Part shown: piece by piece, positions 8,079 to 14,797 of the stretch
How the letters are laid out: each line of letters starts with the position of its first letter
Position numbering within the stretch: the first letter of the stretch is position 1
DNA from: an uncultured Candidatus Melainabacteria bacterium
GTDB lineage: Bacteria > Cyanobacteriota > Vampirovibrionia > Gastranaerophilales > Gastranaerophilaceae
Direction: 5' to 3'
Length of the DNA stretch: 35,300 nucleotides
NCBI GenBank assembly: GCA_937895785.1
Contig: CALBKW010000094.1
Coordinates: 1-35,300 of the forward strand
The notes under the pieces: generated by a model
What the model was told of the DNA's origin: nothing
Database searches by the model: none
The model's input: only the letters and a program-made list of their open reading frames with translations
Translations under genes and position numbers: made by a program

Positions 8079-8134
8079 AAACTATCCTTTTTCGTGTCAT
8101 AAATTTTGTTGTTTTTGTACCAACTTCTTATAAT

Positions 8135-8161
8135 ATTATACATCAAACTTAAATTAGTCAA
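8135..8161 (-). promoter_or_regulatory. Promoter candidate for the accD operon
   Basis: On the minus strand TTGACT (8161-8156) is followed after 15 bp by TATAAT (8140-8135), about 56 bases before accD. The spacing is shorter than the 17-bp optimum. The -35 overlaps the last codons of the metalloprotease gene, which points to independent transcription of the operon. Confidence 0.5.
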
Positions 8162-8945
8162 TCTTTTTTTCGACAGGCTTGCCCAAATAGCGTTTAACAT
8201 TGTCAGAGAGCTGAATGTTTTGTATTGCTAAATTGTATTTTTTCAAATCAGCAATATTGGTTTGTTCAGTTAACAAATCTTTTTTTGGAGCGCTCGTCAA
8301 TGAATTTTTAACTTGTTCAAACTCGCTAGGATTGTTCTGCATAATAACTTTTGTAATGATTTCGTCGGGATTGTTTGAACCTATTTGATATTTAGATGAA
8401 AGATTTGCAACCGTTGTACCTTGTTCTAGCTTATAAAGCCATTGAATAGAAGTTTTGTCACGAGGTGAAAGTGATACAACACCGTATTTGTGAGGTGTGT
8501 ACATAATATCAGTGTCATAAGGACTGTGTCCCAAGCCTAAAGCGTGACCTATTTCGTGCAAAATTGTATGATATACTTCTTCTTCTGCCATATATCGTTG
8601 ACACATTACACCGTCTGAAAGTCCGATTGAAACTTCTGCCCCATAAAGTCTGTTAGTCGGGTCAAAGCTGAATTTGCAGTGACCAAGAGCCTTACGGTCA
8701 ATGCGTCGCCATTCAACATTGATATTTGAACTTAATAAATTATCCACAAGTACAAAGCGAACACGTCCCATACTTGCTCTTTCCCATTCCTCGCAAGCCT
8801 TGATTACCATTTGTTTATATAAATAATCTTGTCCTTGTTTTGTGTAGAATTTCATAGGGGCAATAAAAACGTTTAAAGGCATAAACGTCCAGCGTAGTAG
8901 CCCTTTACTTTTAAAACTTTCGTTCAAATAAGTTTTCATTTCCAT
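8154..8945 (-). CDS. Matrixin-type zinc metalloprotease
   Basis: The 264-residue protein carries the metzincin zinc site HEIGHALGLGH (H130, E131, H134, H140) and a Met-turn (DIMYTP, M148), placing it with M10 matrixin-like peptidases. About 125 residues precede the site, as in a matrixin catalytic domain, and an ~110-residue helical tail follows. No signal peptide is evident, so it may act inside the cell or be exported another way. I chose ATG 8945 (second ATG 8939) because a longer frame would overlap ybaB on the other strand. A good promoter ends 6 nt before ATG 8945 and no Shine-Dalgarno is seen, so the mRNA is probably leaderless. Its substrate cannot be told. Confidence 0.85.
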   Translation of the reverse strand: MEMKTYLNESFKSKGLLRWTFMPLNVFIAPMKFYTKQGQDYLYKQMVIKACEEWERASMGRVRFVLVDNLLSSNINVEWRRIDRKALGHCKFSFDPTNRLYGAEVSIGLSDGVMCQRYMAEEEVYHTILHEIGHALGLGHSPYDTDIMYTPHKYGVVSLSPRDKTSIQWLYKLEQGTTVANLSSKYQIGSNNPDEIITKVIMQNNPSEFEQVKNSLTSAPKKDLLTEQTNIADLKKYNLAIQNIQLSDNVKRYLGKPVEKKID

Positions 8946-8961
8946 ACTTTTATTGTATAAT
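8933..8961 (+). promoter_or_regulatory. Promoter candidate for ybaB-recR
   Basis: TTTTCA (8933-8938), 17 bp, then TATAAT (8956-8961). The -10 overlaps that of the opposing metalloprotease promoter, so both cannot be occupied at once. The resulting leader would start near 8968 with the CGAGTT/AACTCG inverted repeat. Confidence 0.5.
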
Positions 8962-8980
8962 ATTTTTTGCGAGTTGACAA
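8952..8980 (-). promoter_or_regulatory. Promoter of the metalloprotease gene (leaderless)
   Basis: On the minus strand TTGTCA (8980-8975), 17 bp, TACAAT (8957-8952), then 6 nt to ATG 8945. Transcription would begin at the start codon. The -35 is inside a near-palindrome CGAGTT-GAC-AACTCG at 8970-8984, a possible operator. Confidence 0.6.
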
Positions 8981-9017
8981 CTCGGGGAGAATAATCGTTA
9001 AAAAAGGAGATTTGCCA

Positions 9018-9353
9018 ATGAACATGGGTCAAATGATGCAAATGATGCAAAAGGCACAAACTATTCAAAAGAAATTACAAGAAACACAAGAACAATTAGC
9101 TCAATCTGAATTTACAGGCGAAGCAGGCGGTGTTACAGTTACTTGTGACGGTCAAGGTAAATTCAAATCTATAAAAATTTCTAAACAAACAATTAACCCA
9201 GAAAATCCTGATTCAGTTGATGATGATACAATCGAAATGTTAGAAGATGTTATCACAACTGCAATTAAACAAGCTACTGAAACAGCTTCAAAAGAAATGG
9301 AAACAAAAATGAAGGCTGTTACAGGCGGTATTAGTATTCCAGGACTTTGCTAA
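9018..9353 (+). CDS. ybaB: YbaB/EbfC family nucleoid-associated protein
   Basis: This small DNA-binding protein is found next to recR in many bacteria. The 111-residue protein starts with the Met-rich helix MNMGQMMQMMQKAQ and a coiled helix. The family's conserved EFTGEAGGVTVTCDGQGK follows, then a second helix (IEMLEDVITTAIKQATE) and the GISIPGL end. ATG 9018 is chosen over an upstream in-frame TTG because AAGGAG (9004-9009) stands 8 nt before it and the usual family length is ~105. It lies 11 bases before recR, so they are co-transcribed. Confidence 0.95.
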   Translation: MNMGQMMQMMQKAQTIQKKLQETQEQLAQSEFTGEAGGVTVTCDGQGKFKSIKISKQTINPENPDSVDDDTIEMLEDVITTAIKQATETASKEMETKMKAVTGGISIPGLC

Positions 9354-9364
9354 GAGGGTAATTA

Positions 9365-9961
9365 ATGATTTATCCAAAATCAATAGCGACTTTAATCGAG
9401 CAATTTCAAAAGTTTCCGTCAGTAGGTCCGAAATCTGCTCAAAGAATGGCATTTCACTTATTGAAAATGCCTGTATCTGAGGTGGAAAAATTTGCAAGAG
9501 CTGTTGTTGAGGCAAAACAAAGCACTGTAGCGTGTGAAATTTGTTATAACCTATCTTCAACAAGCCCTTGCGAAATTTGCTCATCTACAACACGTGATAG
9601 AAGTACAATTTGTGTGGTTGCAGAAACAAAAGACCTTATTGCTATTGAAAAAACTAACGAATACAAAGGTTTGTATCACGTTTTACAAGGTTTAATCTCT
9701 CCAATTGACGGTATTGGTGCGGAAGATATTAGAATAAAAGAACTTTTGAGCCGTTTAACAGATGAGAATGTAAAAGAATTAATCTTAGCGCTAAGCCCTT
9801 CCGTTGAGGGTGAAGCTACAAGTTTATATTTGACAAAACTTGTGAAACCTTTTGGGATAACAGTTTCAAGAATCGCGTTTGGCTTGCCAGTAGGAACAGA
9901 CTTGGAATTTGCAGATGAAATTACACTTGCAAAAGCCCTAGAAGGTCGAAGAGAAGTATAG
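9365..9961 (+). CDS. recR: Recombination protein RecR
   Basis: RecR works with RecO and RecF to load RecA at single-strand gaps. The 198-residue protein has the N-terminal helix-hairpin-helix (FQKFPSVGPKSAQRMAFHLL). A C4 zinc finger follows (CEICYN...CEIC), then a Toprim domain (ICVVAETKDLIAIE, the YHVLQGLISPIDGIG loop, and LALSPSVEGEATSLYL). The C-terminal segment VSRIAFGLPVGTDLEFADEITL is typical. Length is normal. The ybaB-recR pairing is one of the commonest bacterial gene orders. Confidence 0.97.
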   Translation: MIYPKSIATLIEQFQKFPSVGPKSAQRMAFHLLKMPVSEVEKFARAVVEAKQSTVACEICYNLSSTSPCEICSSTTRDRSTICVVAETKDLIAIEKTNEYKGLYHVLQGLISPIDGIGAEDIRIKELLSRLTDENVKELILALSPSVEGEATSLYLTKLVKPFGITVSRIAFGLPVGTDLEFADEITLAKALEGRREV

Positions 9962-9969
9962 CTAATGTA

Positions 9970-10055
9970 GACTATAAGTCAATAAGAGTTAAGTTGCTAA
10001 GTCGAACTATAATTAAAAGTCATTTTGATAATAAATGACTTATCGTCTTATAGTC
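9970..10055. other. Nested inverted repeats after recR
   Basis: GACTATAAG (9970-9978) is complementary to CTTATAGTC (10047-10055). Inside, AAGTCATTT pairs with AAATGACTT (around 10017-10042). Together they could form an ~85-nt hairpin between recR and the ABC gene. There is no U-run, so intrinsic termination is uncertain. Confidence 0.4.
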
Positions 10056-10066
10056 TTAATGCCTTA

Positions 10067-10095
10067 TTGCCTAAAACAATAATCTAATCTATAAT
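10067..10095 (+). promoter_or_regulatory. Promoter of the ABC ATPase gene (leaderless)
   Basis: TTGCCT (10067-10072), 17 bp, TATAAT (10090-10095), then 6 nt to ATG 10102, where transcription would start. No Shine-Dalgarno precedes the ATG, so a leaderless mRNA is expected. Confidence 0.55.
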
Positions 10096-10101
10096 ACCAA
10101 T

Positions 10102-11115
10102 ATGGCAAAACCCGTTTTAGAAATTAAGAATTTGAATGTCCAATATAAGACAAAGGGCACTGTTTTCAATAAAGAAAAAGTTGTAAACGCTGTCAATGAC
10201 CTTAATCTGTCGGTAGAAAAAGGTGAAATTATTGCAATTGCTGGTGAGTCAGGTTGTGGCAAATCAACTCTTGCAAGTGCTATTTGTCGCTTGATTCCTG
10301 TTGCTTCGGGTGAAATTCTGTTCCATGGGGTTGATATTCTAAAATTGAAAGGCAAAAAACTGAAAGTTTATCGCCAGGCTTTGCAGATGATTTTTCAAAA
10401 TCCTTATTCTAGTTTGAATCCAAAGAAAAAGGTCTTTGATATTTTAAAAGAACCGTTAGAAGTAAATAGCGAATTATGTACATATTCAGAGGATTTCAGA
10501 CCTCTTTATGAGTTTTCTAAAGCTGAAATTAAAAGTCTGATTTTGCAAGTGGCAGAGTCTGTCGGACTTGACGAAAATGCGTTAAAACTTTATCCACACG
10601 AGTTTTCAGGCGGTCAAAGACAAAGAATTGCGATTGCAAGAGCCTTGATGATGAAACCAGAGTTTATTATTGCGGATGAACCAGTAAGTGCACTAGATGT
10701 AAGTATTCAGGCGCAAATTATTAACTTGCTTTTACACTTGAAAAAAGAATTGGACTTGACTGTAATCTTTATTTCGCACGATATGAATGTGATTCGACAA
10801 ATTGCGGATAGAGTTGCTATTATGTATTTGGGCAAAATTGTCGAAATCGGAACAACTGACCAAGTGTTCAAATTTCCTCAACACCCTTATACAAGAGCAC
10901 TATTGAGTGCTGTACCAAGCTTTGATAAAAAAGAAAGTAATATTATTTTAAAAGGCGATTTGCCTTCACCAACAGATTTGCCTGCAGGTTGCAAATTCCA
11001 TACTCGTTGCCAATATTGTATGGAGAAATGCAAAGAAGAAGAACCAGAGTTGAAAACTTTTTATGAACAACACCGCGTTGCTTGTTTTCTAAACGACGAT
11101 AATAATGATTTGTAA
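10102..11115 (+). CDS. Oligopeptide/dipeptide-type ABC transporter ATP-binding protein (OppF/DppF-like)
   Basis: This ATPase of the oligopeptide/nickel ABC importer group is 337 residues, the normal size. Walker A is GESGCGKST (48-56), the Q-loop FQNPYSSLNP, signature FSGGQRQRIAIARAL, Walker B FIIADEPVSALD and H-loop ISHD. The C-terminal extension specific to oligopeptide ATPases includes HPYTRALLSAVP and a cysteine cluster (GCKFHTRCQYCMEKC) known from relatives that bind an Fe-S cluster. No permease, binding protein or second ATPase is adjacent, so it is an orphan here and the partners must be elsewhere. The inserted stretch around residues 125-155 before the signature is longer than in many OppF proteins. 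Substrate is inferred from family only. Confidence 0.9.
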   Translation: MAKPVLEIKNLNVQYKTKGTVFNKEKVVNAVNDLNLSVEKGEIIAIAGESGCGKSTLASAICRLIPVASGEILFHGVDILKLKGKKLKVYRQALQMIFQNPYSSLNPKKKVFDILKEPLEVNSELCTYSEDFRPLYEFSKAEIKSLILQVAESVGLDENALKLYPHEFSGGQRQRIAIARALMMKPEFIIADEPVSALDVSIQAQIINLLLHLKKELDLTVIFISHDMNVIRQIADRVAIMYLGKIVEIGTTDQVFKFPQHPYTRALLSAVPSFDKKESNIILKGDLPSPTDLPAGCKFHTRCQYCMEKCKEEEPELKTFYEQHRVACFLNDDNNDL

Positions 11116-11513
11116 TTTTTACTTTGTGTAAATTTGAATTTATAAATTTCAAATAAAAATAAAAAAATAAATTTTACGTTATACCACTCTGCTGAGCAAA
11201 ACAATCCTGTGAATTGTTTTGTGAGAGGTTGTTGCGGCATCTTCTAATAATTTTTTCCTTAAAAATACTAACCATTTATTTTTGTCCGTAAAAAAACGTC
11301 CGTAAAAATACGTACGTATTTTTACGGACATGCATACCTAAAACTTAAACTAACAAGTTCTTTGCAAGGTTTAAAACGGTTTCTGACAGTAATAACGTAG
11401 CTATTGCCAATGAATTTAGGCTATAAAGCAAGTTAATATTATAATTCAACACTTTGACTAAAAATTTGGAGAATATAATATTCATGTTACAATTAAAGAA
11501 AAAGGAGTTAAAA
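11116..11513. other. Gene-free stretch with hairpin and palindrome, before yajQ
   Basis: These 398 bases hold no credible gene. A hairpin AAAACAAT/ATTGTTTT (about 11198-11220) is flanked by CTCT/AGAG. Farther on lies the perfect palindrome at 11298-11329. Close to yajQ, TTGACT (11454-11459) and TATAAT (11474-11479) have only 14-bp spacing. A second -10-like TACAAT (11488-11493) directly precedes an ATTAAAGAAAAAGGAG leader that resembles the one before the M16 gene (14771-14789). Confidence 0.5.
11284..11329. repeat. 32-bp perfect palindrome with an extra half-site
   Basis: Positions 11298-11313 (GTCCGTAAAAATACGT) are the exact reverse complement of 11314-11329, with no loop. A third copy of GTCCGTAAAAA begins at 11284, 14 bp upstream, as a direct repeat. 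A loopless perfect palindrome fits a dimeric protein site or cruciform better than a transcription terminator. Confidence 0.85.
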
Positions 11514-12014
11514 ATGGCAAAAGATTCAAGTTTCGACATCGTTTCAGAGTTTGACAAACAAGAATTGGTGAACGCAGTTGACCAAGTAAAGCGTGATATC
11601 ACTTCTCGTTTCGACTTAAAGAACTCAAAATCAGATGTAGTTCTAGACGGCGAAAAGTCAATCACAATCACTACTGAAGACGATATGAAGTTAAGAAATA
11701 TATATGATATTTTACAATCAAAATTGGTTAAAAGAGGCTTAAGCATTAAGATTTTAGACCCTCAAAAGATGGAAGATGCCTTGGGTGGCGCAGTTCGCCA
11801 AGTTTACCTTTTAAGAAAAGGCTTGACTCAAGAACTAGCTAAGAAAATTGTTGGCGATATTAAAGACTCTAAAATCAAGGTACAGGCTTCAATTCAAGGT
11901 GATCAAGTTAGAGTTTCAGGCAAGAGCAGAGATGATTTGCAAGAAGTAATTGCTATGTTACGCAAGAATGAAGATAAATACGACTATCCATTACAGTTCC
12001 AAAACTACAGATAG
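11514..12014 (+). CDS. yajQ: YajQ family nucleotide-binding protein
   Basis: The 166-residue protein matches the YajQ/UPF0234 family, reported to bind cyclic di-GMP and nucleotides. Visible features are the N-terminus MAKDSSFDIVSEFDKQELVNAV, RFDLKNSKSDV, KRGLSIKILDPQKMEDALG and the C-terminal KVQASIQGDQVRVSGKSRDDLQEVI. Two small alternating alpha/beta repeats are expected. ATG 11514 with AAGGAG (11502-11507) 6 nt upstream is preferred over an in-frame start 60 bases earlier. It ends 8 bases before nanE, so it likely heads that operon, although no functional link to amino-sugar use is known. Confidence 0.95.
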   Translation: MAKDSSFDIVSEFDKQELVNAVDQVKRDITSRFDLKNSKSDVVLDGEKSITITTEDDMKLRNIYDILQSKLVKRGLSIKILDPQKMEDALGGAVRQVYLLRKGLTQELAKKIVGDIKDSKIKVQASIQGDQVRVSGKSRDDLQEVIAMLRKNEDKYDYPLQFQNYR

Positions 12015-12022
12015 AGGGTATT

Positions 12023-12709
12023 ATGGGCGTTATTGAAACATTAAAAAATAAAGTTATAGTTTCTTGTCAGGCAATGCCAAATGAGCCTCTATACCGCGAA
12101 GAATGTATGATTGCAATGATGAAATCAGTTCTAAATGGCGGTGCTGGCGGTTTAAGAGTTGCAGGCGCAAGAGATGTTATGAATGCTAAAAAGATAACAA
12201 ATGTACCTGTAATTGGCTTGACTAAACCCGATGAGATACCTGCAAATTGGAAGGAAATTGTATATATCACACCTTCATTAAAACACGTAGGGTTCTTAAT
12301 TAAGGCTGGTGCTGATGTTATTGCCTTTGATGGAACAAGCAGAAAACACGAAAACTGTACTTTAGATGAAATTATCAAACTAATTAGCATAAACAAACGT
12401 ATCTCAATGGCAGATATTTCAACCGTCGAAGAAGGTATTAACTGTGAAAAACTAGGTGTTGATATGGTTTCAACTACATTAGCTGGCTATACTCAATTCT
12501 CACCGTTAAAAGACGACGGTCCTGACTTTGAATTGCTAGAAGAATTGGTTAAAAACGTTAAAATACCAGTAGTTTTAGAGGGTAGAATTTGGGAACCTGA
12601 ACAAATAGACAGAGCTTTTGAAATCGGTGCACACTGCGTTGTTATTGGTTCTGCAATTACCCGTCCTCAATTGATTACAAAACGTTTCGTACAAAGAAAG
12701 GGAAAATAA
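12023..12709 (+). CDS. nanE: N-acylglucosamine-6-phosphate 2-epimerase
   Basis: NanE converts N-acetylmannosamine-6-phosphate to N-acetylglucosamine-6-phosphate in sialic acid/ManNAc degradation. The 228-residue TIM barrel shows the family's SCQAMPNEPL start, GGAGGLRV, VIGLTKPD, a KAGADVIAFDGT strand, MADISTVEEG, STTLAGYT, and the C-terminal phosphate site VVLEGRIWEPEQ...VVIGSAITRP. Its stop overlaps the nanK start by one base. The pair indicates use of host- or bacteria-derived amino sugars, but no nanA (lyase) or sialic acid transporter is in the window. Confidence 0.93.
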   Translation: MGVIETLKNKVIVSCQAMPNEPLYREECMIAMMKSVLNGGAGGLRVAGARDVMNAKKITNVPVIGLTKPDEIPANWKEIVYITPSLKHVGFLIKAGADVIAFDGTSRKHENCTLDEIIKLISINKRISMADISTVEEGINCEKLGVDMVSTTLAGYTQFSPLKDDGPDFELLEELVKNVKIPVVLEGRIWEPEQIDRAFEIGAHCVVIGSAITRPQLITKRFVQRKGK

Positions 12710-13581
12710 TGAAGGCACTTGCATTTGACGTTGGTGGTACAAAAATTTATTCGGCTGTAATTGATGATAAAGGTAATTTTGTTACTGAGGTCGAAAAGCA
12801 CTCTACACCAAGAGATTTAGACAAAATTAAAGAAATATTTTTGTCTGTAATAGAAAAATATGATGCTGAAATTGATGCGATTGCATTTTCAACTGCAGGG
12901 GCTTGTAATAATGACCACACTGGTATTCTAGGTTCAACAGGTAACATGGTAGAAGGTTATAGCAATTTTGATTTTCAATCTTTGTCTTCTACAAAACCTG
13001 TATATGTAGAAAATGATGCTAATTGTGCCGCTTGGGCTGAACACATTAATGGTGCATCAAAGGGGATGCCTAATTCAATCATGCTAACTCTTGGAACAGG
13101 TGTAGGGGGTGGAATTATCCTAAATGACAAGCTATACAAGGGTAAGTCTGGTGCGGCAGGTGAAATGCATTTTAAAATGCGTACTGACAAACACAGACCT
13201 TGCACTTGCGGTAGTCACGACTGTTTTGAAGCTTATACATCAGGAACAGGCTTGAAAAAGACCGCAGAAGAAATGCTAAACGACCCTAATGTAACTACTT
13301 ACGATGTTATTGATGGTGTAAATGCAGGAGTTGCAAAGATGAAAGCCGTTTTTGATAAATGGCAAAACGATATTTTAGAGGGTTGTATTGGTTTAGCTAA
13401 CATATTTGACCCTGATTGTATTGTATTTTCAGGCTCTATGGCTCAATTTATTGATGTAGATTATCTTGAAAAGGCAACAAATGCTGAAATTATCACTCAA
13501 CCAACAAAAATTCTTAAAGCTACAACAGGCAATTATGCTGGTATGATTGGCGCTGCGCTTTTAGCTTTAGGAGGTAAGTAG
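12709..13581 (+). CDS. nanK: ROK-family sugar kinase, probable N-acetylmannosamine kinase
   Basis: The 290-residue ROK kinase has N-terminal phosphate motif FDVGGTKI, the sugar-binding VENDANCAAWAE, LTLGTGVGGGIILN and the ROK zinc site CTCGSHDCFEAY. A Gly-rich C-terminus IGAALLALGG completes it. It would phosphorylate N-acetylmannosamine with ATP to give the substrate of NanE, and the one-base overlap with nanE supports that. ROK proteins also include glucose and GlcNAc kinases, so substrate rests on context. No DNA-binding domain is fused, so it is not a ROK repressor. AGGAGG at its very end serves the next gene. Confidence 0.85.
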   Translation: MKALAFDVGGTKIYSAVIDDKGNFVTEVEKHSTPRDLDKIKEIFLSVIEKYDAEIDAIAFSTAGACNNDHTGILGSTGNMVEGYSNFDFQSLSSTKPVYVENDANCAAWAEHINGASKGMPNSIMLTLGTGVGGGIILNDKLYKGKSGAAGEMHFKMRTDKHRPCTCGSHDCFEAYTSGTGLKKTAEEMLNDPNVTTYDVIDGVNAGVAKMKAVFDKWQNDILEGCIGLANIFDPDCIVFSGSMAQFIDVDYLEKATNAEIITQPTKILKATTGNYAGMIGAALLALGGK

Positions 13582-13582
13582 A

Positions 13583-13801
13583 TTGGGAAAGGCTAAAAAA
13601 CGTAGTATTACTCTAGGTAAGCATCAACAAATACCTTTAATGACTCGTGAAAGTGCTATTAAAGAGGTTGTAAGACGCTTTAAACATAATGAAGACGTAA
13701 TTGACTTAGTTACGTTGTTTGGCTTATCTGCAGAAGAACTGCTTGAAGGTGGCGCTTTGTATGAAGAAGTTAAAGCTATCGAGGGTATGTTAGATGTTTA
13801 A
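13583..13801 (+). CDS. Small protein of unknown function with TTG start
   Basis: This 72-residue protein starts at TTG 13583, supported by a perfect AGGAGG (13569-13574) 8 nt upstream inside the end of nanK, and overlaps the next gene by 8 bases. The N-terminus is strongly basic (MGKAKKRSITLGKHQQ). The rest looks helical (RESAIKEVVRRFKHNEDVIDLVTLFGLSAEELLEGG), with an acidic C-terminus; the helix-turn-like VIDLVTLFGLSAEEL could be a tiny DNA- or protein-binding module. I recognise no family. Its tight place between nanK and ubiA argues that it is real. Confidence 0.7.
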   Translation: MGKAKKRSITLGKHQQIPLMTRESAIKEVVRRFKHNEDVIDLVTLFGLSAEELLEGGALYEEVKAIEGMLDV

Positions 13802-14768
13802 GAAAATAGGTTTTTGGCTAGAAAATTCAAGAATTTTTACCCTTCCAATGTCAATTTTTTCGTGGTTAGTAGTCTTTACGTTTGGTTTAACAAACAATGG
13901 TAACATACTTTACGGAGTTCTAGCTTTAATTGGAATTTGTTGTTGTCAATTGGCTACAAATTTATTTGACGATTATCTGGACTACCAAAAGTTAATAAAA
14001 TTAGGTACATTGGAGCATCAAACAAAATCTAAATGTGCTTATATCACAAATGGAGAGGCAACTTTGGACGATGTTTTAAAAGTTGTAATTCTATATTGTG
14101 TATTTGCGTGCATAATTGGGGCGTTTTTATTGTGGAAAACAGGCTATCCTGTTGCTATTTTTGCTCTTTTAGGCTCAATTTTTGTATTAACTTATGCAAA
14201 ATGGTCAAGTGCTGGAATTGGTGAAATTGCCGTTGGCTCAGCATTTGGGCCAATTTTGTTTGGTGGCGTTTATTGGGTTATGACTCAAACATACAGTATG
14301 GAAGTCTTTTTAGTGGGGACAATCGTTGTAATGTTTACAATAGGGCTTTTATACACAAATTCGTTATTGGACTTTGATGGCGATAAGGTTTCCCACAAAA
14401 AAACTTTATGCAGTCGTTTCAAAGACAAAGATAAAGCGGTTTCTGGGCTTGGCATAATTTACGGTTGTGCTTATGGTTTATTGATTTATGCAGTTGTATC
14501 AAAACATTTTGCACCAATCTTTTTAATCGTATTTTTTACCGTACCTTTTGTAGTAGAATTAATGGTTTCGTTGTTATTGTTTAACGAAAATAAGGCTTAT
14601 ATTCCAAAGAAAAAATTGTGGCATTTCCCATTTGAAGGATTTGAAAAAATTAAGCAAAAAGACGAAAGTATTGCAAGTTTTAGATTTAGAATGTATCAAG
14701 CTAGAAATCTTATGATATATGCATCTATACTGATTTGCATAGCCAAAATTTTAAGCGTTTATTTTTAA
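13794..14768 (+). CDS. UbiA-family prenyltransferase, MenA-like
   Basis: This 324-residue integral membrane protein has about eight or nine predicted transmembrane helices. The first Asp-rich motif NLFDDYLDY (N56-D63) lies after helix 2 and a second, SLLDFDGDKVSHKKTL, near residues 200-215. Both are characteristic of UbiA enzymes, which transfer a polyprenyl chain to an aromatic ring using Mg2+-bound diphosphate. The N-x2-D-D-x3-D arrangement and NSLLDFDGD fit MenA-type 1,4-dihydroxy-2-naphthoate prenyltransferases. Without other quinone genes nearby the acceptor cannot be fixed. It overlaps the small TTG-started gene by 8 bases. Confidence 0.85.
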   Translation: MFKKIGFWLENSRIFTLPMSIFSWLVVFTFGLTNNGNILYGVLALIGICCCQLATNLFDDYLDYQKLIKLGTLEHQTKSKCAYITNGEATLDDVLKVVILYCVFACIIGAFLLWKTGYPVAIFALLGSIFVLTYAKWSSAGIGEIAVGSAFGPILFGGVYWVMTQTYSMEVFLVGTIVVMFTIGLLYTNSLLDFDGDKVSHKKTLCSRFKDKDKAVSGLGIIYGCAYGLLIYAVVSKHFAPIFLIVFFTVPFVVELMVSLLLFNENKAYIPKKKLWHFPFEGFEKIKQKDESIASFRFRMYQARNLMIYASILICIAKILSVYF

Positions 14769-14797
14769 TGTATAATTAAAGAAAAAAGGAAGAATAA

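Noticed and set aside
8946..9068. Longer metalloprotease frame starting at 9068
   Set aside because: It would overlap ybaB on the other strand and the extra His/Leu-rich residues look like the antisense of ybaB.
11454..11513. N-terminal extension of YajQ
   Set aside because: AAGGAG directly before ATG 11514 and the family N-terminus MAKDSSFDIVSE settle the start.
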